The notes beneath the pieces were generated by a model that did not search any database, was not told where the DNA came from, and was given only the letters and a program-made list of their open reading frames with translations. From Sclerodactyla briareus (taxonomy: Eukaryota; Echinodermata; Holothuroidea; Dendrochirotida; Sclerodactylidae): 64,000 bases of DNA. The stretch lies in the NCBI GenBank assembly GCA_026419785.1, contig JAODTK010003276.1, forward strand, positions 1 through 64,000, given 5' to 3'. Shown here piece after piece: positions 46,946-56,371 of this stretch; the stretch's first letter is position 1, and each line of letters opens with the position of its first letter. A program made the translations under genes and the position numbers.

Positions 46946-47280
46946 GGGTGGGGGAAGCATTAAATGTAGATAGAGTGAGTGTGACGGAGGTGGAGGAGGG
47001 AATGAGAGGGGGTGGGGAAAGTGTGTGTCAATACAGTGAACGTAAAGGAGGGGGTGGAGGTTGGATGAGAGGGGATTGAGGCCGCGGCGAATAGAAAGAC
47101 GTGCGAATAGAAAAACTGTAAAGGAGGTAGGGAGATGAAAAGTGTGTAAAAATATAAGCGAGTGTAAAGGAGTCACGGTGGCGGAGAGGAGATGGATGAG
47201 GAGTGGGGGCGGGGGAAGTATGTGTTAAATGAAGTGAGTGTACGTAGTGGAGGTAGATGCGAAGAGAGGGTAGTCAGAGT
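46946..47280. repeat. ~62 bp purine-rich minisatellite, about five copies
   Basis: Units resemble GGGGAAGTGTGT, then AAATGAAGTGAGTGTA, then AAGGAGGTGG, then AGATGAGAGGGG. Strand asymmetry is strong: purines dominate the plus strand. The 93-codon Pro/His/Leu-rich minus-strand frame is a by-product. Confidence 0.75.
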
Positions 47281-47316
47281 GAGAAATAAGATTAACAGTA
47301 TCTAACCAGGACAATT

Positions 47317-47571
47317 TTGGCTCTTAACTCCGAGATCGCCGGAATGGCAATGGCCGGGCCTCATTGCGAAAATCTGGATTGTGCAATGTTGCAAGAAAAG
47401 ATGTTGAGCGTTGCACTCTGCAGAATAAGGCAGATAAATATAGCGACACAGCATGTATATTTTCATGGAAGAATATGTCAGCAAGGTGATTTCAAACTAA
47501 ATACCAAACATACTTCAAGTTTACAAGGTACTTATCAGGTGGAGATGATTGAATCGCCCCCCTTCATTTAG
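47317..47571 (+). CDS. Uncertain 84-codon frame
   Basis: The product starts MALNSEIAGMAMAGPHCEN and includes several Cys. It is non-repetitive and its composition is ordinary for protein. A GTACTT donor-like site and the following R3 repeat give no clear gene structure. I do not recognise it. Confidence 0.15.
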   Translation: MALNSEIAGMAMAGPHCENLDCAMLQEKMLSVALCRIRQINIATQHVYFHGRICQQGDFKLNTKHTSSLQGTYQVEMIESPPFI

Positions 47572-47809
47572 CCATTAATACTTGATCAGCGATAAGTGAC
47601 AATATGTGAATTGATGTACCAACCCGTTGTGAAATGTGAGAGATGCTTTTTGCCGGTATATAAGGTAAGCCCAATCATTGCTTGGCGCGAATCAGTGTCA
47701 CTTCGATTGCAGGAAATAGTACTTTCGGTACGTGACTTACCAGTGCCGCAGCTTGGATTATCAGTAGTAGGTGGGGGAAAATAGAGCCAAAGGGTTTATT
47801 CGCCAACTT

Positions 47810-48490
47810 CTCGTAATTGGGGGGGGGGGGGGCAGACGGGGGGGGGGGGGGGGGGGGGAAGACAATCTCGAAGGAACAAGAATACTATCCGAGCGGAGCG
47901 ACACCATCAGTTGGCGCGGACATACACAGGACTTTGACCCGTACAAGCCCCCAGTGGCCTGGAAATGGCCTTTACGGAGTTTTAGGCGTATTTTTTTTTT
48001 CAGGCTTGTTATGAATCACAAAAACTTTGTACTCGATGGAAAATTTGGACATTTTGTCGGACCTCGGTCCTATCGTTGCCCCACTTTAATGTAGCCAGAA
48101 TGTTTCAACAATGCTGCGCCATAATACGATCCAATAGTGCACGCGAAAACTGCGATTGTTTCAAGATTTCCAGAGCATAGTCTTAGAAAAAGCGGAATGC
48201 CCAGCAGAAATTTAGGACATTTAGCTAGCTCAACTGTCCCAATCATGATATAAACGTTATGCCATAGATTGCAAGAAAACTCCGAGTAGTTTCCTGGAGA
48301 GAAAACGCGTTGAAAATCCAAACAGTTGATATAGCTGGACTACTGCAGTTCAAAATGGCCGCGTGGTTTGAGAGAGGAAGAAACGGACAAGAGGCTAAAG
48401 AGTTCATTAGTAATCCAAAAGAGGTGAATTGTAGTTTGCGAGTTCAATGGAATGTGTTTGTTATTCTTTTCATCTCAAGATATGTATTGA
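47810..48490 (+). repeat. Dispersed repeat family R3, copy 2
   Basis: Aligned with 45,120-45,770 in the same orientation. It starts with G runs at 47,819-47,832 and 47,838-47,858. The core is GCGACACCATCAGTTGGCGC (47,898-47,917). A T-run and G-run lie just past the end (48,510-48,538). Confidence 0.8.
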
Positions 48491-48538
48491 GCTAGGTGTC
48501 AATGAACGATTTTTTTTTTTTTTTTTGGGGGGGGGGGG

Positions 48539-49620
48539 CTGTAAAAAAGGGGGGGGGCACGGGCTAGGGTATTTTATATGGTCGTTCATTTGTTAGTATT
48601 GAGCGAGGAAGAGACAGCATGGTTGGTGAGTCGTGTACCACGGAATTTCGGGATATGACGGACCTTCCTAGATGTTAGGAAAAAAGGCCACTTCCCAATC
48701 TTCCCTGTCTTTCACAGCCTTAGTTTTTGGAGGAGGCGTTAGAAATTGAACTGGTGAGCTTGTCATATTATCCGATAGAATTACGCAAATCTAAAAACAT
48801 GCCTAAATCCGCCTCGATCCAATATTTCTTCATCCGAGCTTCCGGAACGAGAGGTAAATCATGATTGGACCAGCCGCGGCGGGAGGGAGGGAGAGGTGGG
48901 GGGTGGCTAGTGCTAAAATCGTGGAACAATTCTCCACGGTTATTTGCCTATGTGGACTCAAAATAGCTACGTTTTTTGGTTTTCTCGTATATTTTAACAC
49001 TCCTTCCGTGTTTTTTTTAACACTCTCCTATTTCTTATTTCCTCTTCTCTTTTTCTTCTCCCTCCTTTCCTACTCATCTCTTTTCTCTCTCCCCTCTTTT
49101 TCTCTTCTCTTTTTTTGCCTCCTCTTCCCCTTTGGCTTCTTCCCCCTTTTCCTTTTTTCCCTCATTATTTACCCGGGAGGGCGCGCGCCCCCGCAAAAAG
49201 CCCCTCCTGGATACGGCCTTGATTGGACTCTCATATAACAGAAACAAGTATATAATGGAAGTGACGTGATTAATAGAACATGCACGTTGGACCTATTTCG
49301 CACTTGCGGACGAAATCCAAGACAACCCAGACCTTTGCCAAGGTCATTTACATCCTGTTCATATGGCGATGCATGGGCTATGGAGTTGAGCCTATGGCAG
49401 TGAACAATAAGTGGCGCCAGGCGGGGTGGCAGCGGGGGCCATGACCCCCCCCCCCTCCCCGTGGGTACTCGGGAGGGTATGCTTAAAATGACACACCTCG
49501 GACGAGTGCCGATTTCCCCGACAGTATTATTATTTCCAACCCTCTAGGACCTGGTGAAAATGGTATATTACAGCTGAAATGAAAATTTCGCGCGCCTCGA
49601 TCCAAGATTCTTATTTTCGC
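48539..49620. repeat. Low-complexity region with polypyrimidine tract and a short direct repeat
   Basis: 49,010-49,165 on the plus strand is almost pure C/T. CGCCTCGATCCAA plus a following TCTT/TTCG pattern occurs at 48,811 and again at 49,594, suggesting a duplicated repeat end. The 125-codon Phe/Leu/Ser-rich frame over the pyrimidine tract is an artefact. Confidence 0.5.
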
Positions 49621-50860
49621 TCAAGTTTCGGATCAGTATATACATCCACCTATCGTCCTACAAACTATACAACCGTTAGCATAGGTGTACAAGTCTTATG
49701 GATATCTTTGGAACGTCCTGGAAGAGATCATGTATCAATTCTGTTGGGGAGGGGACTCATTCCCGAGGAGTCTACCACTGTTTTGCCTGACAGCAACATA
49801 CAAACAAACAAAACATTAGAACCTCCGCCGCCACTGACAGTGCACCGTGGATTCGTGCGGGGCCTATTTGAACTTGTATGGACTCACTAGTTATTATACA
49901 TGTAGTCATCGAGTTATTGCTGTATTCATTCTGTAATCTTTCATACATCTGTACAACTTTATACCAAGGCAGTGAAAGTGGTAAAAGGTAAGACTGTGTG
50001 GTTAATGATAACAAGTACTATGGCCTTGAATGTTTATTTATGTACTCTTTTCGGGATAAGAGTAGGACGACCTAATACAGGTAATGAAGCTCAATAAGTA
50101 TGTAGGTATCTGGGGTATGGAATGTTGGGGTTATGTCATGAACTATCAGTCACGCTACATTAAATCACATGGAATATGTGCATGTTAACAAGCTAAATGA
50201 TTTAAAAAAAAAAGAAAGATTCTCCTGAATTCCATGATTCCTAAAAAAAATGATACTGGTATACACCGAAAACAACGCCACAGAAACTAGTCAACTACAC
50301 ACACTTCAACCGAACAAACAAATATTCTTTCTACTTGACTCATCGAGATATTCATGTTTTTCCTGATAGCCGGACATTTTCTTCAACGATCCAAATAGAT
50401 TACAACAAAACAGGTGCGTGACGATAAACACCTGACAGATGTAGAACTGACGTGGACCCCAGAGGGACCTTCTTAATTTATAGAGCTAAATTATACAACA
50501 TTAGAAAGGCGCCACTAAGAGCAAGTCTTCCAGGCCTCGCCAGAACAAATACAGAAGGAAAGGGACACAAAATAGCTAATCGCCATTGTGATCCGATTGC
50601 CCATGGGGACATTTCAATTCCCTTATAGACGTCTACTACGCCCTAAACATTCAACAACACTTGTATGTCCTTACCTTTTAAAATAGCTTGACAATAGTAA
50701 GAAACCAAAACAGCTCCTCGCCCTTGAACAGCACAATCCAGACTTCTCTAAAAAAAATATGCTATTTTGAAAAAACTGCCGATGCTAGCTTGCATTCTTC
50801 TGCTCTTAGAAATCACCCTTCAAGGAATCAATTACGCAGGGATGCGTTCCCAATCCGGAT
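49621..50860. other. Region without recognisable genes
   Basis: A+T-rich with A-runs. The frame at 49,579-49,890 (103 codons) has no recognisable domain. Confidence 0.4.
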
Positions 50861-50869
50861 GGTCTGATT

Positions 50870-51125
50870 CCATTCTGATTAGTTTTGTTACACTCCGCGC
50901 ACCAGGACTGCGCGCAGTGTATCACACTTGAAGGAGCACGGATAAACATTGAAAATCCTGTTATGGTGGAGGTCATGGAGTATCAAGATCGTACTTATAT
51001 TCTTGTTGGATAGGCTGATTCGCCTTTTTCAAGGTTATTCTTCTGAAGGCTTGATTCCGTTTCTAATGGGTTTGATTTCTTCTTTCGATGGGTTTGATTC
51101 CAACTTTGATGGATTTTGTTCCGTT
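50870..51125 (-). repeat. Hairpin-bearing repeat R4, copy 2 (inverted)
   Basis: The reverse complement aligns with 43,920-44,225. It has the ~20 bp GAATCAAACCCATC-like units (51,015-51,115), CCATGACCTCCACC, TAACAGGATTTTCAATGT and the hairpin ACACTCCGCGC-loop-GCGCGCAGTGT (50,892-50,922, one mismatched pair), then AACAAAACTA. Confidence 0.7.
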
Positions 51126-51157
51126 TTTTCGTCGCTCACGATATATTTGGTTTGCAG

Positions 51158-51321
51158 AGACAGAGGCAGATTTCGTAGCTCTGCAACAAGTCATGGAAAG
51201 GTTGGAACGAACCTGGATAGGCCAAAATATCATGCGTACCACTGATTCGCATCAATCACAGATAGATTCTATTGAATCTCTTTCTCATACAGCATTGTTG
51301 CCCAAAGTTTCAGGGCCGTAG
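51158..51321 (+). CDS. Possible terminal exon (about 54 codons)
   Basis: A pyrimidine-rich stretch ending TTTGCAG (51,122-51,157) is a good splice acceptor. It is followed by an open segment that continues to a TAG at 51,319-51,321. The encoded chain (TEADFVALQQVMERLERTWI, then GQNIMRTTDSHQSQIDSIES and onward) looks like an amphipathic helix with acidic, basic and Leu positions, unlike microsatellite or homopolymer artefacts. It abuts, but is not part of, the inverted repeat R4. No family is recognised and no upstream exon is identified, so gene and frame stay open. Confidence 0.28.
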
Positions 51322-51329
51322 CGAGCGGG

Positions 51330-51810
51330 AAGGGGGGGAAGGGGGTGGCAGGGATGGAACGTGGAATCGAAAAAACGGAAGCCATACTTTCTTATCGTCT
51401 TATTCGACTTCTGGGCTCGTCAATCTGATTGGCCCATTCAGCGTCCGCGAGATAATGGCACTTCGTTCAAAATTATTAATGTGACAGCCCGTCGCCGTCG
51501 GCGTACTTGGGCGAGTGACCGAGTCTGTCGGCAAATTCGTTGTCGAGAGGGGAACTAAAGGCGTTAGCGTTTGATCTTTTATGTACGTGGGTTTGACTGT
51601 TCTTCGACAGTTTTTTGATTTCTGGCCTATCCCAATATTTTTTATCAAGCCCATTTGCTGAAAACAATTTAGAACGAATTTCCCAGAACTTTGGGCGGGA
51701 AATAATGCGAACGGCATAGCTAGATACCAGGCGAGAGGTAGAGGAGCCCCCCCCGTTTTTTAGACCTCAACCAGCTATGCGGTTGTGCTAACTGAATCTG
51801 CAATGTCAAC
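51330..51810. other. Region without recognisable genes
   Basis: G-rich at 51,328-51,356. Frames on both strands near 51,400-51,717 overlap one another and are unrecognised. Confidence 0.35.
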
Positions 51811-51816
51811 TCATCG

Positions 51817-51857
51817 ATCTATCTATCTATCTATCTATTTATCTATATTTATCTATC
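51817..51857. repeat. (ATCT)n microsatellite
   Basis: About ten ATCT units with two interruptions. Confidence 0.95.
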
Positions 51858-51929
51858 CAGTGTTTTAATAATTGCTTTTTTGGCTCCTAAACAGTCATTC
51901 TCTGTGATGGTGTCGACCAAACTTGGACA

Positions 51930-53520
51930 CAATGTTCATCTACCCTTGGGACATGTTTGATCTTGTGGAGGTCAAGGTGAAAGCCCACTAAAGGGCAATA
52001 TAGGCCATTATGTGTAAATTTCAACATGTATCTCCTCCTTCAAGTTTGTGCACAGTGCTGATGTCCGTCATTATGATGGTCTAACAGCCGTTACTTTGGG
52101 GTGTTCAGGATTTTTCGGTCCAGGCCCCACTCGGCCCAAGGGCCATTTTATGAAATTGCACCAATAGTCTTGATGCATCTCCTCCCACACGATTCATTTG
52201 ACGTTCTTCTTGGTTACATGTAATGGTCCTTGGTATAGGGCTCCGGGGGTGTTCGGAATTTTGGGCTCAGACCCACTTTGGGCCCAAGGGCCATTATATT
52301 GAATACCATAAAAACTTGTATCTCCTAAAAATTTTGTGGCCACAGTGCTGATGTTCAGGTCGTAATGGTGTTCTAATAGCCCTAATGTTTAGAGTGGTCC
52401 AGGAACTTAGGTCCCCAGCCCAGTGTGGGCCCTGGGCCATCAATGTGGAATTTCGCAAAATGCTTCTCCTTTTAACAATTTTAGTGACAGTGCTGCCATC
52501 AGTCCTATAATGGTCTGACAGCTGTACATTTGTGGTGCTAGGAAGGGAATTTTTGGTCCAAGTTCCCACTGGGCCGTCGGCGCATTTCATGAAGTTTCAC
52601 ACATTGGTACTTGAACTGCCATCTCTTCCCACAAGCTCATTGATTTTCTCTTCAAAATACATGTAATGGTCCTTGGTAGACAGGCCCTCCGGAATTTGGG
52701 TCCAGGGCCCAGTTTGGGCCCCAGGGCCCAATACTAATACTGAAAAAACCTTGTATCTCCTACAAATTCAGTTGCCCTGCTGATGTTCGGATCATAATGA
52801 TGGGTCTGATCGACATACTTTTGGGGTGTTGAGGATTCTCTGTTCCCAGGTCGCGACTCGGGCCCAGGGCCCATTTTATGATATGTCACACATTGTGTTA
52901 GAGTGCATCTCCTCCCCCCACACGATTCAATTGATCTTCTTCAACGTTACATGTAATGTCCTTCAGTCGAGGGCCAGTTGGCTCGTCCAGGAATTTAGGG
53001 CCTAATCCCAGTTTGGGCCCTAGGGCCCATCATATGAAATACTGCGAAATATAGTCTTTCCCCAAATCTAGTGGCACAATGCCAATGTTCGGTCATAAGG
53101 ACGCGTCTAATAAGCCAATACCTTACCTTCATGGTGCCTAGGGATTTGGGACGGCAAGGCCCGTGGTGGGCCTGAAGCCCCTCATGTGGAGTCACGCTTT
53201 CAGTTTTGTGCAGCCGTACTGACATTCAGTACCGATGATGTTCTACCGATTATTCGCTACCATAAGACAGTCGAACCTTTGGGTGTTCAGGCAACTTGGG
53301 ATCCAAGGTCCCACTTGGATCCATGGACTTAAACAATTAGTACTTGAATGCATCTCAGTTCCAATTGATTTTCTTATATGTAATGCTCCTTGGTTATGGT
53401 CCATCATTGTGTTCAGGACCTTCTGCTGAAGTCCCATGTTGTCCTAGGCCCATCATGTTAAATCATGCAAAATGCTTACATATTTTGAACACGGGTCAGT
53501 GCTAATGTTCGGTCATGGAG
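51930..53520 (+). repeat. Higher-order satellite, ~146 bp monomers, about eleven copies
   Basis: A GGGCCC-AAGGGCCATT-like anchor recurs at about 51,993, 52,133, 52,280, 52,427, 52,571, 52,716, 52,860, 53,015, 53,168, 53,316 and 53,446, with a mean step near 146 bp. Two monomer classes alternate. Class 1 carries CATCTCCTCCCACACGATTC and TACATGTAATGGTCCTTGG after the anchor. Class 2 carries GTATCTCCT and CAGTGCTGATGTTCGGTC. From the second monomer the order is 1,2,2,1,2,1,2,2,1,2. Frames crossing it are artefacts. Confidence 0.85.
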
Positions 53521-53554
53521 CACAATTCCCCAAAATTTGAATTCCAAATTCAAA

Positions 53555-53870
53555 TTTCCTGTATTCTCTTTATTTCCCCATACTGGGTTTTACTCCATTC
53601 AGGCCTGCCAATCCTCCCCAATCAACCACCACCCCCCACCACCCCCTTCAAATGATCCCCATTACAAATGTGCAAAAACCTAACTAGTAACCCCCTATAA
53701 ATCGATTTTTCCTCGATTCTGTACTCTCTATTTCCCCATATGGGTTACTCTTCCTCATTAGCCTGGCAACCCTCCCCCCTCCCCCCTCCCCCTAATTTTT
53801 TTTAAAACCCCCCACCCACACTACAATGATGTCCCAAATTACATTTTTGGCAAACTAACTCCATTCACAT
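53555..53870 (+). repeat. Two-copy direct repeat, ~157 bp period, C-rich
   Basis: TGTATTCTCTTTATTTCCCC with following ATACTGGGTTTTACTCC and GCCTGCCAATCCTCCCC (from 53,561) is matched by TGTACTCTCTATTTCCCC, ATATGGGTTACTC and GCCTGGCAACCCTCCC (from 53,719). C-rich stretches lie in each. Confidence 0.7.
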
Positions 53871-54772
53871 CCACTCAATTTCAAGTACTGTTTTGACCTC
53901 GAACTCCACCATGTTTGGAGACACATGTCAGTATTAATAACAACAAGGCAACCGTCGATGCTAAACAATAGCCCTTGGGGATTATGCTTGGTAGCCCACT
54001 GAAGGAGTCTGTTGAGTGACGAGTTACAATTTCCCTTGCCTACTGGCAAGCCTATTGTGTGGTCAGCCTGAGAGACATGGACATGGTTGTACAAAATGTA
54101 AGGGAATCCATGAAGAAGATGACCCCCCACCCTAAAAATGTGCAATATTGTGACACTTAATGTTATGATCTATTGGAATATGCTAATATGAATACTACAA
54201 CTATCTGAATAAACTTGCAAATATAAGAAGAAAAAGAAAGAAAAAAACACCTCAACTTGCGAACCACACCCCTAAAACCGAATGAAGGTTTATAATTCGC
54301 AGATGCAGCATTAACTGCAAACGCTTGTTGTGGAGCATTGACAGGGCAAGTGTGGGGTAGCCTTCAGAATTTTCGAATTTAGCGTAAGTCAATTTTAGAG
54401 TAGTTTCTTAGGCTCTGGTAGAATCACAAAGTAACCCTAGAGAAACCCTAGAGAAAGCATAATATGAACACAAGAGAATAGAGTATTAATTAGAAATCAT
54501 TTTGCCTAATCCACCTCCCATCCGTGAAAAAAAATAATAGGATTGAAAATCAGAAATGGAATAACTGCAATTGAATATAGTATATGATTAAGAAAATAGA
54601 ATGTAGTGTTTTTGAAACATAGCCATTGCAATTGCATTCCAGCAACTGCCCACAATCCCCACTGCTTCCCCAGCAAGTGTAAAGCACGCTATACATTTAA
54701 GGAGTCATAATAGAACAAGCTCAATATGGATATGCGTTGACCCTTCTCCCGAAAAATCTTGCCAACCCACTC

Positions 54773-55228
54773 CTACCCATGCATACAGTATTGTGTTTTA
54801 AATGCTTGTAATGAATATGAGACAGTTACCCTCCCCTTCTGAGAAGTTGGATCCAGTACAATAGGAAAAATAACCCTGACAACATCCCCTTCTCCCCATC
54901 GAGGACCTGGGATAGTCACTGTGGCGTAGCCTTCATTATAATACCCAATCTGTGCCAGTCGCCACAACCCATGCTTTGTAGAAAATGCCATATATATAAG
55001 TACAGTTGCAACACTACGAGTGTTTTCTGTTCTCCACTCAGAGCTAGGCCTTGAAAAAGAATCCACTTTTGGGGCTCGAGGCCTTGCCCAAAAGCGTGGC
55101 CCATGGCCTTTCAGTTCAGGGCTCCAGGCTCCGGTCCCTCTTGCATTCCTGGCTGCACCCATTCCTTGCCATGTGCAGCCTCCACCACTGTAATAACACC
55201 TCTTGGCTATTGTACACAAAAGCCACAT
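54773..55228 (-). CDS. Unrecognised 151-codon frame
   Basis: One of the longest frames in the window. The product starts MWLLCTIAKRCYYSGGGCTW. It has a Gly/Arg/Pro-rich middle (residues about 20-60), a segment reading WRLAQIGYYNEGYATVTIPG, and a C-terminal part resembling beta strands (GRVTVSYSLQAFKTQ). It is not low-complexity. There is no signal peptide that I trust, no recognised domain and no clear splice site. A 62-codon frame on the same strand overlaps it. It could be a diverged repeat or an exon by chance left open. Confidence 0.18.
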   Translation of the reverse strand: MWLLCTIAKRCYYSGGGCTWQGMGAARNARGTGAWSPELKGHGPRFWARPRAPKVDSFSRPSSEWRTENTRSVATVLIYMAFSTKHGLWRLAQIGYYNEGYATVTIPGPRWGEGDVVRVIFPIVLDPTSQKGRVTVSYSLQAFKTQYCMHG

Positions 55229-55521
55229 CTAATGGTTATGAGGAGAGATATAACTTGAACCTAACACAGAAACTACACTGCTAAATTTGAAGCTAAACCT
55301 GCAGATACTGTCTCATGTACTAGCTGATTGTCCCGATATATCAGTATATCTCAGTACCATACACCAAAAAGACTATTGGGTAAGTAGCCATCAGTGTGGT
55401 AACACTTTCACCCTCATTCTTTCTCTGCCCGTAGGCCTTCTCTGATCTTACTCTTTGCTGATTACAGCTTTCAACAACTTCAGGAAGCCATTCAAAGCCT
55501 CATCTAGGAATCCTGGTTATT

Positions 55522-55842
55522 TTGATCTTGGATTACTCACCTACTCTTCTCAAGAGTGGTCAAATGATATCCAGGAGGGGTGTAACCTGTTCCCATGACC
55601 ACCATGTACGGTTCCATCCAACAGACATCAGTGAATCCCAGGATCCGACCACTTCTCAGAACTGGAGACGCCAAGGATTCATGCTCCATGTGACTGTTTA
55701 CAACCACTGCCAGACTTATGGTGAAACCATCCCAGACAGACACTTAATGTCCACTGCACATTGCGCCAATTTAGCAGAACAGGAAGCACCACAAATGAAT
55801 AATGGGCCGCTTTTTCGTATTGTTTCAGCTATAGCTGATTGA
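55522..55842 (+). CDS. Unrecognised 106-codon frame
   Basis: Product starting MILDYSPTLLKSGQMISRRG with several His and Cys residues (HDHHVRFHP, YNHCQTYGE, TAHCANLAEQ). The spacing does not match a zinc-finger pattern I know. The opposite strand is open for 68 codons. Function unknown. Confidence 0.15.
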   Translation: MILDYSPTLLKSGQMISRRGVTCSHDHHVRFHPTDISESQDPTTSQNWRRQGFMLHVTVYNHCQTYGETIPDRHLMSTAHCANLAEQEAPQMNNGPLFRIVSAIAD

Positions 55843-56371
55843 TCACATTAAGGGCAACGAAAGTTACGTCGGGTGATCTATCATGAATTTAGGCACCAGT
55901 CACCATAATTAATGAGTAATTTGCCTATTCCATAGATTTTATTGTTTACGCTCTTAGCAAGATTACGCCATGACCTTACGATCTATAATGATGTGGTTCG
56001 TGCTTTGGCATATAATCAAGAAGGCGGTGTCATGAACTGCTAGAATTTCAAGCATAAAATATGCTACTTAGGTGGACCAGTCTAACAATTTTACGATTGG
56101 CATTCCAATGGGTGGGAATTCTCTCTCCGAGTTTGTTAAAAAACTACATCTTCAACGCGACTGTAATAGTTAGCTAGTCGTTGCTTCATTCTAATGGTGA
56201 AACCACTGATTGCACACGCGGCGCAACACTTGTGGACAGATCACAACGCCTTGCTCTCTCTCATTTTTTGGTACTTCCTTCGATGGCGTGACCGAAACTA
56301 CGTAGCATGTTTATTGACTCTAAGACAGCCTGTGGCCCTTATGAAGATCAAGGTCAAACGGTTGTTAACGT

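Larger units (their letters stand above)
53871..56365. other. Region with unassigned open frames
   Basis: Several frames of 76-151 codons occur (53,855-54,145 minus, 54,773-55,228 minus, 55,522-55,842 plus). Sequence complexity is normal and homopolymers are few, so this is one of the better places to look for host exons. None matches a family I know. Confidence 0.3.

Noticed and set aside
48861..49238. 125-codon Phe/Leu/Ser-rich membrane-like frame
   Set aside because: It reads a nearly pure C/T tract. Hydrophobicity follows from base composition.
51950..53220. Frames of 76-98 codons across 52-53 kb
   Set aside because: They cross satellite monomers and are not kept from copy to copy.
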